This document shows, piece after piece, positions 55,442-64,000 of a stretch of DNA of 64,000 bases (the stretch's first letter is position 1; every line of letters starts with the position of its first letter). The notes below the pieces were generated by a model. That model worked only from the letters and a program-made list of their open reading frames with translations. It was not told the DNA's origin and searched no databases. Position numbers and translations under genes: made by a program. Source of the stretch: DATMGU01 sp035555315 (GTDB taxonomy: Bacteria > Pseudomonadota > Alphaproteobacteria > ATCC43930 > CGMCC-115725); NCBI GenBank assembly GCA_035555315.1, contig DATMGU010000071.1, positions 1 through 64,000 on the forward strand, in the 5' to 3' direction.

Positions 55442-56785
55442 TCAGCGGCGCAGCGGCCAGCCCCCCTCGCCTTCCGGTTTGCCCAAGAGGCCGTATGGCC
55501 GGTAGATCAGCAGCAGGCACAGCACGCAGAAGATCGCGACGTCCTTGTAGGACGCCCCGACATAGGCGGTCCAGAACACCTCGATGAGGCCGATGGCGAA
55601 GCCACCGACAACCGCGCCCGGCAATGAGCCGAAGCCGCCCAACAGGGCCGCCGTCAGAGCCTTGAAGCCGATCAGATAGCCCATCGAGGCATCTGCCTCG
55701 CCGTAATACAGCGCATGGACCAGGCCGGCGATGGCGGCCAGGGCGGCGCCGGCGGCGAAGGTCGCCATGATCACCCGGTCGACATCGACGCCGAGCAACG
55801 CCGCCATGGATCGATCATCGGCACAGGCACGATAGGCCCGACCCAGCCGCGTGCGGATCATGAACTGCGACAATCCGATGGCGATGACCGCGACGGCGAC
55901 GAAGATCGCCACCTGCGTGGTGCCGATCAGCACGCTGAAACCGCCGCCCTCGAACAGCGTGAAGCGGCCCGAGAACAGCGAGCGAAGCCATCTATTGCCG
56001 GTTCCTTGAGTGAGCTGCAGGAAATTCTCCAGCACGATGGCGAGGCCGATGGCGGCGATCAGCAAGGTGAGGCGATTGGCCGTGCGCAACGGCCGATACA
56101 CCATCCGCTCGATCGCCGCCCCCGACATGGCTGTCAGCGCCGCGGCGAGAAGGGCGACGACGGCGAGCGTGACCGTGATCGGCAGCCAGTGCGTGTCGTC
56201 GATCACCGTGATCAGGATGATCGCCAGATAAGCGCCGATCGCGAACAACCCGCCATAGGCGAACTGGATGGCGCCGAGGATGCCATAGACCAGCGAATAG
56301 CCAATCGCGATAAGCGCCAATACCGCCCCCAGGCTTCCGCCGTTGATGATCTGCTGGGCGAAAAAAGCGACCGCCTGGGCATCGTTCCGGATAACCACCG
56401 GCGCCGTGACATCGGTAGGCATCACGAGAACGCGCAGCGGATGGCCGAGCAACACCAATTTGATCGGATCGACCGTCGCGCCATCGACCATCACCCCGGT
56501 CAGCACCGCGGCGGTAACCCCGGCGCCGGCTTCGGTGAAGCGGCAGATTACCTGGTGCGCCTCCCCCTCGGTGGCGATCAGCGTGATCGTTTCTTCCTGA
56601 TTGATCGATCGGTGATCGATGGTTACCGCGCCCTGAACCGCGTCGTCCAACAAGGCACCCATCATGCCCCGACATGCTTCGATCCGATCGGCGCGCGCGC
56701 CGCATCCGGTTACCAATAGCACCAGGCCAATAGTCAGCCATCGGCCGACGCGGCCCCAACCGCGCGTCACGCCCGCGAAACCCAC
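55442..56785 (-). CDS. LivH-type ABC permease with an N-terminal lipoprotein-like domain
   Basis: 447 residues. A lipobox-like signal (WLTIGLVLLVTGC, Cys near 28) opens an extra domain of about 110 residues with strands such as ETITLIATEGEAHQVICRF and AVLTGVMVDGATVDPIKLVL. From about 150 on it is a LivH/UrtB-family permease: eight or so helices, SLVYGILGAIQFAYGGLFAI, YRACADDRSMAALLGVDVDRV and KALTAALLGGFGSLPGA, the last two being the coupling segment. No LivM, ATPase or binding protein lies beside it. I cannot name the solute, and the N-terminal domain is unlike the usual UrtB extension. Confidence 0.8.
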   Translation of the reverse strand: MGFAGVTRGWGRVGRWLTIGLVLLVTGCGARADRIEACRGMMGALLDDAVQGAVTIDHRSINQEETITLIATEGEAHQVICRFTEAGAGVTAAVLTGVMVDGATVDPIKLVLLGHPLRVLVMPTDVTAPVVIRNDAQAVAFFAQQIINGGSLGAVLALIAIGYSLVYGILGAIQFAYGGLFAIGAYLAIILITVIDDTHWLPITVTLAVVALLAAALTAMSGAAIERMVYRPLRTANRLTLLIAAIGLAIVLENFLQLTQGTGNRWLRSLFSGRFTLFEGGGFSVLIGTTQVAIFVAVAVIAIGLSQFMIRTRLGRAYRACADDRSMAALLGVDVDRVIMATFAAGAALAAIAGLVHALYYGEADASMGYLIGFKALTAALLGGFGSLPGAVVGGFAIGLIEVFWTAYVGASYKDVAIFCVLCLLLIYRPYGLLGKPEGEGGWPLRR

Positions 56786-56920
56786 TCAGCCCTCTCCTCG
56801 CCGTACCGGCACCCAGCCCCCGCTGGACTTTCGACGCAAAATCCTCGCCCCCATCGAATGATCAGGGGACGCTTCATCGTTACACGCTGCGGCCTGATAA
56901 GTCGTCCGCGATGAAAGGTC

Positions 56921-57559
56921 TTATGGAGGTGCTGCACGGCGGAAGGTGAGGTTGATCCGGATCGGCCCCAAGACCGGATGATCGCCGGGCAAGAGCCGGT
57001 CGATGCCGTGATAGATCAGCCGGGCCGGGCCGCCGAACACCACGATGTCGCGGTGATCCAGCCGGATCGAGCGGGTCGGGCCGCCGCGTTTGGTGCCGCC
57101 GAACCGGAACAGCGCCGACCGGCCGAGCGAGACGGAGACGATCGGTTGGGTGAAATCCGCTTCGTCCCGATCCTGGTGCAGGCCCATGCGGGCGCCGTCT
57201 CGATAGAGATTGACCAGGCACGCATCCGGCACGAAGTGCCGAAACCCGGCCAGCGCCGCCGCGTTCGTCGCCAGGATCATAAACGCGGCCGGCAGCGGCG
57301 GCCACGCCACGCCGGTCAAGGGATCGACCGGCGAATAGCGATAGCCCGCCGCATCCGTCACCCAGCCGAGCGGCCCGCAATTGGTGATCGCGACGGACAT
57401 CGGCTTGCCCATCGGCGTCGCCATCACCCGCGGCGGCGCCGCCTCCAGCACGGACAGAGCCTCCGCGGTGATGGTTTCCGGGACATGCCGGCGCAGCACG
57501 ACCACGCCCGGCGCCGGATCCTCCCGCGCGGGCGGCAGCGCCGCTTCCAGGTCGAGCAC
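56921..57559 (-). CDS. alkB: Alpha-ketoglutarate-dependent DNA repair dioxygenase
   Basis: 212 residues from GTG at 57559, where similarity to AlkB begins (VLDLEAALPP); the open frame extends further in Arg/Ser-rich nonsense. TPMGKPMSVAITNCGPLGWV and YRYSPVDPLTGVAWPPLP form the substrate lid region. The iron ligands are in LHQDRDEADF (HxD) and YHGIDRL; 2-oxoglutarate-binding arginines are in RINLTFRRA. It oxidatively removes methyl groups from 1-methyladenine and 3-methylcytosine in DNA. It sits 19 bases after the isomerase gene on the same strand. Length matches E. coli AlkB (216). Confidence 0.94.
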   Translation of the reverse strand: MLDLEAALPPAREDPAPGVVVLRRHVPETITAEALSVLEAAPPRVMATPMGKPMSVAITNCGPLGWVTDAAGYRYSPVDPLTGVAWPPLPAAFMILATNAAALAGFRHFVPDACLVNLYRDGARMGLHQDRDEADFTQPIVSVSLGRSALFRFGGTKRGGPTRSIRLDHRDIVVFGGPARLIYHGIDRLLPGDHPVLGPIRINLTFRRAAPP

Positions 57560-57578
57560 GCGCCTCGTCCGCTCGCGG

Positions 57579-58361
57579 CTAACGGCGACGGTACGGGGCG
57601 AACCAGCCCAGCCCGGCGACGGTCGGACCGCGCGGCCGGTATTCGCAGCCGATCCAGCCTTCGTAGCCGCTCGTGTCGATCGCCTGGAACAGGTAGGGGT
57701 AATTGATCTCGCCGATATCCGGCTCATGCCGCTCGGGCACCCCGGCGATCTGGATATGCCCGGTGATATCCGCGGTATCACGGATATGGATCGCGAGATC
57801 GCCTTCCATGATCTGGCAATGATAGAGATCGAATTGCAGCTTCAGGTTCTCGGCGCCGACCGTCTCGATCACCTGGCGCGCCTCGCCCGAGCGGTTGAGG
57901 AAGAAGCCCGGCATGTCGCGGGTATTGATCGGCTCGATCACCACCAGAATGCCGGCGGCGGCCATGTGCTCGGCCACCAGCGCGAGATTCTTCACATAGG
58001 TGTCGAAAGCGCGCGCCCGCTCGACACCCGCCGGCAGGATACCGGCCATGCAATGCAGCTTGCGGCAGCCCAGCGCCTCGGCATAGGCCAGCGCCGTGTC
58101 GAGCGTGGCGGCGAAGTCCGCCTCCCGCCCGGGCAATGCCGCGAGGCCGCGCATGCCGCTCGCCCAATCGCCCGGCGGCATGTTGAACAGCGCCTGGACG
58201 AGGCCGTTCGCCTCGAGCCGCGCCGCGATCTCGGCGGCCGGATACTCATAGGGGAACAGAAATTCGACCGCCTCGAATCCGTTGGCCGCCGCGGCCTCGA
58301 ACCGATCGAGGAAGTCGAGCTCGGTGAACATCATGCTGAGATTGGCGGCGAATTTGGGCAT
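57579..58361 (-). CDS. Hydroxypyruvate isomerase family TIM-barrel protein
   Basis: 260 residues; CAGGAG lies before [113 protein letters not shown] and [12 protein letters not shown] are the strand-end motifs of the Hyi/OtnI group, including the two catalytic Glu. The family isomerises hydroxypyruvate to tartronate semialdehyde, or 2-oxo-tetronates. Next to alkB but functionally unrelated; substrate choice between Hyi and OtnI cannot be made from sequence alone. Confidence 0.85.
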   Translation of the reverse strand: MPKFAANLSMMFTELDFLDRFEAAAANGFEAVEFLFPYEYPAAEIAARLEANGLVQALFNMPPGDWASGMRGLAALPGREADFAATLDTALAYAEALGCRKLHCMAGILPAGVERARAFDTYVKNLALVAEHMAAAGILVVIEPINTRDMPGFFLNRSGEARQVIETVGAENLKLQFDLYHCQIMEGDLAIHIRDTADITGHIQIAGVPERHEPDIGEINYPYLFQAIDTSGYEGWIGCEYRPRGPTVAGLGWFAPYRRR

Positions 58362-58423
58362 CGTGGGCTCCTGAGCGGCACCGGGAGCGCCATTCTAGGA
58401 TGGTGCCCCTATCGGGGGGAACA

Positions 58424-58885
58424 TTGCCGTGCCCGAACCGCGCCTATCCCGCGACATTCACGCCAGATCCAGAAGCTCATGGCTCGGAAGCCCAGGGCTA
58501 CGTCGTCACGTTCCGCGATGTGCCCGAAGCAATCACCGAGGGAGAAACCATCGAAGAAGCGGCCCTTCACGCGGTGGATGCGCTGGAATCTGCTCTCGCA
58601 ATGTATGTATCTGCCCATGAGAACCTGCCGGCGGTCAGCGCAGCGGAACCTGGCGAGCGCATGATCCCGTTATCGACGCTCGGCACGGCAAAGGCCGCGC
58701 TTTACGACGCGATGAACGAGCAATGTGTTGGTCGAGCGGAACTCGCCAGGCGATTGCGTTGGCATCTCGCTCAGGTGAACCGTGTCCTGGATTTTCGTCA
58801 TGCTTCAAAAATGGAACAGATAGAAGCGGCGCTTTCTGTGCTTGGCTTGCGACTGGTTGTCGATGTGGTACGGGCCGCCGCATAG
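58424..58885 (+). CDS. HicB-family antitoxin without an adjacent HicA toxin
   Basis: 153 residues from a TTG at 58424 with a G-rich ribosome binding site; a start at 58400 is also possible. The HicB fold is visible in YPATFTPDPE, GYVVTFRDVPEAITEGETIE and EAALHAVDALESALAMYV, with a C-terminal DNA-binding helix-turn-helix (RAELARRLRWHLAQVNRVLD). HicB normally neutralises the mRNA interferase HicA, encoded just upstream. Here the 62 bases upstream and the following region hold no HicA-like gene, so the antitoxin appears orphaned. It is divergent from the isomerase gene. Confidence 0.8.
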   Translation: MPCPNRAYPATFTPDPEAHGSEAQGYVVTFRDVPEAITEGETIEEAALHAVDALESALAMYVSAHENLPAVSAAEPGERMIPLSTLGTAKAALYDAMNEQCVGRAELARRLRWHLAQVNRVLDFRHASKMEQIEAALSVLGLRLVVDVVRAAA

Positions 58886-58908
58886 GTCGGCCCGTACCAC
58901 ACTCCCCC

Positions 58909-60168
58909 CTAGCGCGGCAGCAACCGGCTCACCTCCGACGACATGTCAGCCAGCGCCTCGTCCGGCGTCGCTTTTTGTTCGACCACGCGGGCCAGGTTGT
59001 CGACCATCGACTGGGTGACCTTGACGCCGTTGGAGCCCGGGAAGGCGTACCAAGGGATCATCAGGGTCATCTGGTTGAGGCCGGCCTGGAACAGCGGGTT
59101 CTTTTGATAGAAGTCGCCGAGATATTGCGGGTCCTTGGCGGCCAGCTCGTTGTTCGGCACATAGCCGGTGCCCGGTACCACGACCGAGGCGCCATAGGGA
59201 CCGCTGGCGAATTTGATGAAGCGGAAGGCCGCCGCCCCGCGGTCCGGATCATGGGTCAGGATGACCGCCGCGTTGCCGCCGGTCGGCAGCCTGCCCTTGA
59301 CCGGATCGATCACCGGCATCGGCGCCGTCCGCATGTCGAACTTGGTGCCGACACCGTTGATGAAGCTGCGCAGGGCACCGGTGGTGTAATAGACCATGCC
59401 GAGCTTGCCGGCCATGAAGGCTTGGTTGCCGGCATCGGTGGTCAGCACCGGCATCTTGCCGTCCTTGACCATGCGCAGCAGAAGCTGCAGCGCCGCGCGG
59501 CCTTCCGGCCCGTTGAACGCGACCTTTTTCTCGTCGTCGGTCAGCATCTTGCCGCCATAGCCGAACAGCAGCGCGGAGAACATCCAGTCATCGCCCTGCC
59601 AGCGGTAATGCATGCCGATCGTGTCGTTGCCGAGATCCTGGATCTTGGCCGAAAGCTTCAGCGCGTCATCCCAATTGGTCGGGAAGTGATCCGGGTCGCC
59701 GCCGGCCTTCCGCACCAGGTCGGCGTTGTAATAGACGATCGGGTTCGAGGTCGCGAAGGCGAGGCCGATCTGCTTGCCGTTGAACCGGGCGAGCGACAGC
59801 AGGTAGTCGGAAAAGCCCTCCTCCGCCATCTTGCCATCCTTGGCGATCAGCGGGTTGAGATCGATCGCGACGTTCTTTTCCTCGAGCACGCGCAGCCGGT
59901 TCAGGCCGATGAAGCTGACATCCGGCAGTTCCGGCGTGCCGGCCTGGCGCAGGATCAGTTGCAAGCCGTCCTCATAGGTCGGCGACGGGCTGGCGAAGAC
60001 GACCTTGACGTCCGGGTTCTGCTTTTCGAACTCGGCGGAGATCTTGTCCATCGGGTCCTTGAAAAAGCCCGGCATCGGGTAATGCACGGTGATCGTGGTC
60101 GCGGCCAGGGCCGGCACCACGGCGGTCGCCGCGATGAAGGTCGCGGCGAGGGCGGTCATCAGGCGCAT
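58909..60168 (-). CDS. Carbohydrate/glycerol-phosphate-type ABC transporter substrate-binding protein
   Basis: 419 residues with signal peptide MRLMTALAATFIAATAVVPALA. The mature protein is a family 1 extracellular solute-binding protein: FFKDPMDKISAEFEKQNPDVKVVFASPSPTYED in separate stretches, LPDVSFIGLNRLRVLEE, GLAFATSNPIVYYNADLV, NWDDALKLSAKIQ and MVYYTTGALRSFINGVG. This is the UgpB/MalE-like cluster; the ligand is not readable. It is last in the operon phosphoesterase-ATPase-permease-permease-binding protein, 42 bases after the second permease. Confidence 0.88.
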   Translation of the reverse strand: MRLMTALAATFIAATAVVPALAATTITVHYPMPGFFKDPMDKISAEFEKQNPDVKVVFASPSPTYEDGLQLILRQAGTPELPDVSFIGLNRLRVLEEKNVAIDLNPLIAKDGKMAEEGFSDYLLSLARFNGKQIGLAFATSNPIVYYNADLVRKAGGDPDHFPTNWDDALKLSAKIQDLGNDTIGMHYRWQGDDWMFSALLFGYGGKMLTDDEKKVAFNGPEGRAALQLLLRMVKDGKMPVLTTDAGNQAFMAGKLGMVYYTTGALRSFINGVGTKFDMRTAPMPVIDPVKGRLPTGGNAAVILTHDPDRGAAAFRFIKFASGPYGASVVVPGTGYVPNNELAAKDPQYLGDFYQKNPLFQAGLNQMTLMIPWYAFPGSNGVKVTQSMVDNLARVVEQKATPDEALADMSSEVSRLLPR

Positions 60169-60209
60169 GACGGTTTTCCTTTAAACTGAAGGGGCGAGCG
60201 GAACGGGCC

Positions 60210-61043
60210 TCAGCCTTTGAGGCCGGACAAGGTGATGCCTTCGATGAAGCGGCGTTGGGCGAACAGGAACAGCAGGACCAGCGGCAGGGTCACGATCGTC
60301 GTCGCGGCCATCAGCGCGCCGTAATCATCCCCCGCCTCGGCCGCCTGGAAAAAGATCAGGCCGAGCGGCGGGGTCGCGAGCGGCATGCGGGTGATGACGA
60401 TCAGCGGCCAGAACAGATCGTTCCAATGGGCCACGACCGAGAAGATCGCGAAGGCCGTGGCGGCCGGCCAGGCATTCGGCACGATCACCCGCCAGACGAT
60501 GCCAAGCTCGCCCATGCCGTCGAGCCGGGCCGCGTGGATGAGGTCGTCCGGCATGGAGCGGAAGAACTGCCGGAACAGGAAGATCGCGAACACCGACAGC
60601 ATGAACGGAATGACCAGCGCCGACAGCGAGTTCAACAGGTTGAGATCGCTGAACACGACATAGATCGGCAGCGCCGTGGTCTGCACCGGGATCAGCAGGC
60701 CCATCATGACCAGCGCGAAAATCGGCTCCGCCCCGCGAAACCGCAGCTTAGCCAGCGCATAGGCGCAGGGGATGGCGAACACCGTCTGGAACAGCAGGAT
60801 GGCGGCGCAGACGATGGCGCCGTTGCCGAGCAAGGTCAGCATCGGGATGCGCGTCATCGCCTTGGTGTAGTTCTCGACCGCCCCCCAATGCTCGGGCAGC
60901 AGCTCGAAGGTCGCGTTGAAGATCTCCGAGCGCGGTTTCAGCGACACCGAGATCATCCAGATATACGGCGCGAGCATGACGAGAGCGCCGGCCGACAGGA
61001 TCGCGAACCGGATCGCCCGCCCGATCGTCCAGATCGGCCGCAT
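60210..61043 (-). CDS. ABC transporter inner-membrane permease, UgpE type
   Basis: 277 residues, six membrane helices starting with FAILSAGALVMLAPYIWMI. The EAA loop that docks the ATPase is AARLDGMGELGIVWRVIVPNAWPA near 195. It ends with the LSGLKG tail typical of the MalG/UgpE family (FIEGITLSGLKG). It forms the pore with the preceding permease; its start overlaps that gene's stop at 61043, showing coupling. Carbohydrate or glycerol-3-phosphate-like solutes are usual for the family. Confidence 0.92.
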   Translation of the reverse strand: MRPIWTIGRAIRFAILSAGALVMLAPYIWMISVSLKPRSEIFNATFELLPEHWGAVENYTKAMTRIPMLTLLGNGAIVCAAILLFQTVFAIPCAYALAKLRFRGAEPIFALVMMGLLIPVQTTALPIYVVFSDLNLLNSLSALVIPFMLSVFAIFLFRQFFRSMPDDLIHAARLDGMGELGIVWRVIVPNAWPAATAFAIFSVVAHWNDLFWPLIVITRMPLATPPLGLIFFQAAEAGDDYGALMAATTIVTLPLVLLFLFAQRRFIEGITLSGLKG

Positions 61044-61972
61044 CAGTAATGCACCCGGCGTTCGAGCACGCGGGTCTGCAGCAGGGTCACGACCATCAGG
61101 ATGGCGACGAACACGATGGTCATCGCCGAGGCGTAACCCACATGCAGATAGACGAAGCCTTCCTGATAGATCGTCCAGAGCAGCACCTCGGACGCTTTGG
61201 ACGGACCACCCTGGGTCAGCGTCGCGACCGTCTCGAACACCTTCACCGCCTGGATCAGCGTGATCGTCACGACGAACAGGGTGGTCGGCGCCAGCAGCGG
61301 CCAGGTCACCGTCCAGAACCGGTCCCAGCCGGTCTTGACACCATCGACCTCGGCCGCGGCGTAGAGGTCGCGTGGGATCGCGGTGAGGCCGGCCAGGAAC
61401 AGCACCATGTTGAAGCCGACCGCCTGCCAGACGCCGATGATCGCCAGCGAGACCAGTACCGTGTCGCTGGAGCCGAGCCAGTTCGGTCCCCCCATCCCGG
61501 CGAGCCGCAGCAGCGCGTTGAGCGGCCCGATGGTCGGATGCAGCAGGTATTGCCAGACCGTCGCCATCGCCACGATCAACGACACCACAGGCATGAAATA
61601 GGCGGTGCGGAAGAACGTCTTGCCGATGGGTTCCGCCTCGATCAGCAACGCCGCACCCAGGCCCAGCACGACCGAGACAGGTGTGACGATCGCGGCGAAG
61701 ATCAGGGTGTTGCGCAGCGAGGTGACGAAGGTTCGGTCATGCGCCAGCTCGACGTAATTGTCGAAACCGACGAAGCCTAGATGCGCCGCCCCCAATTCCC
61801 AATCGGTCAGCGACAGCAGCAGCACCGCGATCGTCGGCAATACCAGCAGGATCGCCATCAGCACCAAGGTCGGCGCGGCCAAGCCCCAGGCGGCGCGCGC
61901 CTCGACCCGGCGCATCGCTCGGGCGGCACTGGATAACACGATCCCCTCAGGCAGGCCGGAACCGTCAGGCAT
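61043..61972 (-). CDS. ABC transporter inner-membrane permease, UgpA type
   Basis: About 309 residues from ATG at 61972, which overlaps the ATPase stop by eight bases; the open frame further upstream is shadow of the ATPase gene. Six membrane helices starting AAPTLVLMAILLVLPTIAVL. The coupling EAA loop is AAEVDGVKTGWDRFWTVTWP near 220, and VATLTQGGPSKASEVLLWTIYQ is the conserved periplasmic segment of MalF/UgpA proteins. It forms a heterodimer with the UgpE-type subunit. Confidence 0.92.
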   Translation of the reverse strand: MPDGSGLPEGIVLSSAARAMRRVEARAAWGLAAPTLVLMAILLVLPTIAVLLLSLTDWELGAAHLGFVGFDNYVELAHDRTFVTSLRNTLIFAAIVTPVSVVLGLGAALLIEAEPIGKTFFRTAYFMPVVSLIVAMATVWQYLLHPTIGPLNALLRLAGMGGPNWLGSSDTVLVSLAIIGVWQAVGFNMVLFLAGLTAIPRDLYAAAEVDGVKTGWDRFWTVTWPLLAPTTLFVVTITLIQAVKVFETVATLTQGGPSKASEVLLWTIYQEGFVYLHVGYASAMTIVFVAILMVVTLLQTRVLERRVHY

Positions 61973-63143
61973 GGAGGGCCACCCGGCCGGCGACGGGCTC
62001 GACATCGATCCGCTGGCCGTCGGCGGCGAAGACCAGCCGATCGGCAGGTGCCGTCTCCAAGCCGAAGCAGCGGCCGGCGGTGAGGCCGGCGACCTCATCG
62101 GGCACCAGCTTGGCGATGATCGGTAAGCGCCCGGCATCCAAAACCAGATGGGCCAGCACCTCGGAGCCGAGGAATTCCAGGCGCGATAGGGTCACCGGCA
62201 GACGGTCCGCCGCCGGCGCCCGCAGCCGCACATGTTCCGGCCGGATGCCGATCGAGACAGGCGTGCCCGGCGGCAGGGCCAGGCCTTGGACCAGCGCCAC
62301 CGGATGCTCGCCGGACGCGGCGACGGCCGAGCCGACATCGTCGACCACCGCGTCGATCAGGTTGATGCGTGGGCTGCCGATGAATTCCGCGACCAGGCGA
62401 TGCCGCGGGTCGCGGTAGATCTCGGCCGGTGGGGCCACCTGCAGCAGCACCCCACCCATCATCACCGCGACCCGGTCGGCCATGCTCAGCGCCTCGGCCT
62501 GGTCGTGGGTCACGTAAAGCGTGGTGACGCCGGCCTGTCGATGCAGCTCAACGATCTCGGTCCGGGTATGGACGCGCAAGGTGGCGTCCAGGTTGGACAG
62601 CGGCTCGTCCATCAGAAAGGCACGGGGATGCCGGACCAGAGCGCGCCCCAGCGCCACGCGCTGGCGCTGGCCACCGGAAAGTTGACCGGGCTTGCGATCG
62701 AGCAACTGGTCGATACGCAGGGTCGCCGCCGCCTGCGCCACGCTCTCGGCGATCCCGACAGTGGTCTCCCGCGTGCCGGGCAGCCAGCGGCCGATGACCG
62801 GCAGGCGCTGGGCCAGGCTGAGCCGACGCATGGCGAGCGGCAGCGCCATGTTCTGCCGCACGGTGAGATGCGGATAGAGCGCGTAGGATTGGAAGACCAT
62901 GGCGATGTCGCGGTCGGCGGCCCGCCGGGCGGTGATGTCGCGGCCACCCAGCTCGACCCGCCCCTGATCGGGATAGTCCAGGCCGGCGGCGATGCGCAGC
63001 AGCGTGGTCTTGCCGCAACCGGATGGCCCGACCAGGGCGATGAACTCGCCCTGCGCCGCCTCCAGCGTCACGCCGGACAAGATGCGGGTGGCGCCGAAAT
63101 TCTTCTCGATGCCGTGCAGAGCCAAGCCTGAACCGGCGGCCAT
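61965..63143 (-). CDS. ABC transporter ATPase, UgpC/MalK type
   Basis: 392 residues. Walker A GPSGCGKTTLL, Q-loop SYALYPHLTVRQNM, signature LSGGQRQRVALGRALVRHP, Walker B FLMDEPLSNLD and switch VTHDQAEAL are complete. The C-terminal TOBE region (about 240-390) contains VSIGIRPEHVRL, marking carbohydrate importers of the CUT1 class. An insertion of about 22 residues (LSLAQRLPVIGRWLPGTRET) before the helical domain is longer than usual. The start overlaps the phosphoesterase stop, so all five genes are coupled. Confidence 0.94.
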   Translation of the reverse strand: MAAGSGLALHGIEKNFGATRILSGVTLEAAQGEFIALVGPSGCGKTTLLRIAAGLDYPDQGRVELGGRDITARRAADRDIAMVFQSYALYPHLTVRQNMALPLAMRRLSLAQRLPVIGRWLPGTRETTVGIAESVAQAAATLRIDQLLDRKPGQLSGGQRQRVALGRALVRHPRAFLMDEPLSNLDATLRVHTRTEIVELHRQAGVTTLYVTHDQAEALSMADRVAVMMGGVLLQVAPPAEIYRDPRHRLVAEFIGSPRINLIDAVVDDVGSAVAASGEHPVALVQGLALPPGTPVSIGIRPEHVRLRAPAADRLPVTLSRLEFLGSEVLAHLVLDAGRLPIIAKLVPDEVAGLTAGRCFGLETAPADRLVFAADGQRIDVEPVAGRVALHA

Positions 63144-63979
63144 CAGACGCGTTCCGGCAGCGGCGGGTAGAGTTCGTGCACGATCTCGTCGAACACGAGA
63201 TCGGTCATGCCCGGCAGTCGCAACCGCTCGATCGTCACGTCATCGTCGCCGAAGCGCAGGTCGAGCACCCCGACCTCGCGCAACCCGCCCAAGTCCTCCT
63301 GCAGCGCGGGGCCGCAGATAAAGGCGACGGAGGGTGCCCAGAGGAATTGGGTATGGCCGATCCGCTCCAGCCGGTATTGGTGCAGATGGCCGGACGACAC
63401 CAGCCGCAGCCTGGGATCGTCCAGCAGCCAGGCGTAATCGGCGCGCACGGTCGGCTCGACGCACCAATAATGGAAGGCCGCCTCGTCCCGGGTCTCAAGG
63501 AAGAACGGCTTGTGCAGGAAGACGGCGATCCGTCGCTCCCCCGCCCCGGCCACCGCGTCGCGCAACCACGCCGTCTGCTCCGCTTCCTCCGGCAGGCCGC
63601 TGCCGATCAATAGCGCGTCGATGCCGATCAGCAGCCAATTCCCGACGATCCGGGTCCAGCGATCCGGGCCGATATGATCGAGATAGCACTGCCGGCGGGT
63701 CGGGTTGATGACCTGCCGGCCGGAGGACAGCTTGGGATGGTCGCCGACATCGTGATTGCCCGGCACCGCCAGCACGTCGCAGCCCAATTCGGCATGCAGC
63801 CCGGCCGCGAAAATGAAATCATCCGGAAAATCCGCGCCATCCAGCGAGATATCGCCGGTGTTGATCACCAGATCCGGCCGCTCGGCCGCGATCCAATCGG
63901 CGGCGATTCGCCAATTGTCGCGGAAGTGGTTGGTCTTGGCCCCGAGATGGGTATCGGATATTTGGATGACCCGGAACAT
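63143..63979 (-). CDS. Metallophosphoesterase of the Icc/GpdQ-like group
   Basis: 278 residues of the calcineurin-like dimetal phosphatase fold: ISDTHLGAK (metal ligands), INTGDISLDG, VPGNHDVGDH, FLHKPFF and SSGHLHQYR in the order of the class III phosphodiesterases (CpdA, GpdQ). Members hydrolyse cyclic nucleotides or glycerophosphodiesters. No signal peptide, so cytoplasmic. It heads the Ugp-like ABC importer operon, overlapping the ATPase start, which favours cleavage of an imported phosphodiester over a role in cAMP signalling; this is an inference. Confidence 0.87.
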   Translation of the reverse strand: MFRVIQISDTHLGAKTNHFRDNWRIAADWIAAERPDLVINTGDISLDGADFPDDFIFAAGLHAELGCDVLAVPGNHDVGDHPKLSSGRQVINPTRRQCYLDHIGPDRWTRIVGNWLLIGIDALLIGSGLPEEAEQTAWLRDAVAGAGERRIAVFLHKPFFLETRDEAAFHYWCVEPTVRADYAWLLDDPRLRLVSSGHLHQYRLERIGHTQFLWAPSVAFICGPALQEDLGGLREVGVLDLRFGDDDVTIERLRLPGMTDLVFDEIVHELYPPLPERV

Positions 63980-64000
63980 GACGCGACACCTCTGAGTTCC

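Noticed and set aside
58723..60189. 488-codon plus-strand frame over the solute-binding protein gene
   Set aside because: The opposite strand encodes a full binding protein with signal peptide; the plus-strand translation has no recognisable fold.

Overview
The window is high-GC DNA packed with protein-coding genes. It looks like a chromosomal segment of an alphaproteobacterium, probably Rhodospirillales or a relative. The reasons are a gatCAB operon divergent from ruvX-plsY, an EcfG-type promoter sequence, AlkB, an OmpA-like porin with a proline linker, and the general codon bias. I see no complete insertion sequence, prophage, rRNA or CRISPR array. One tRNA is present, tRNA-Ser(GCT).

Layout. 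Positions 1-7000 (minus strand) hold a NHLP/NHLM-type RiPP export cassette: a HlyD-like adaptor, a C39 peptidase-ABC transporter, a second long ABC transporter and a cyclic-nucleotide-binding protein. No recognisable precursor or maturation enzyme is visible. Positions 7500-11600 hold one large gene split by a single-base frameshift; it joins an N-terminal NACHT/STAND-like NTPase to a C-terminal PD-(D/E)xK-like nuclease and is the best candidate for an uncharacterised defence system. Positions 12000-16400 carry a ModA-like binding protein, an Ala-rich small protein, a lipoprotein, and two enzyme-fold proteins that lack signature catalytic residues: an ammonia-lyase homologue without the MIO triad and an exported isochorismatase-fold protein without its cysteine. 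Positions 16700-27300 are mostly housekeeping or metabolic: manC, gatCAB, ruvX, plsY, a hydroxyacid dehydrogenase, a class II aldolase, an orphan antitoxin with a toxin remnant, an FAD oxidoreductase and creA.

Positions 27300-42700 are a long minus-strand operon that starts with an ECF sigma factor and continues glgE, treS-maltokinase, glgB, glgX, treZ, treY. It encodes both routes linking trehalose and alpha-glucan: trehalose to maltose to maltose-1-phosphate to glucan (TreS/Mak/GlgE/GlgB), and glucan back to trehalose (GlgX/TreY/TreZ). A divergent anti-sigma-like mini-protein has an EcfG-consensus promoter, so a stress-controlled trehalose/glycogen module is likely.

Positions 44000-54700 hold regulatory and envelope genes: an orphan OmpR-type regulator, a UDP-sugar dehydrogenase, an XRE regulator, an OmpA-like protein, a GNAT acetyltransferase, and an overlapping pair of c-di-GMP enzymes. 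Positions 54700-55400 are a gene-poor, partly AT-rich patch with one 59-residue ORF. From 55442 on come a LivH-type permease with an unusual lipoprotein-like N terminus, alkB, a hydroxypyruvate-isomerase-family gene, an orphan HicB antitoxin, and a five-gene operon (metallophosphoesterase plus a Ugp-like ABC importer) suggesting uptake and cleavage of a phosphodiester or related solute.
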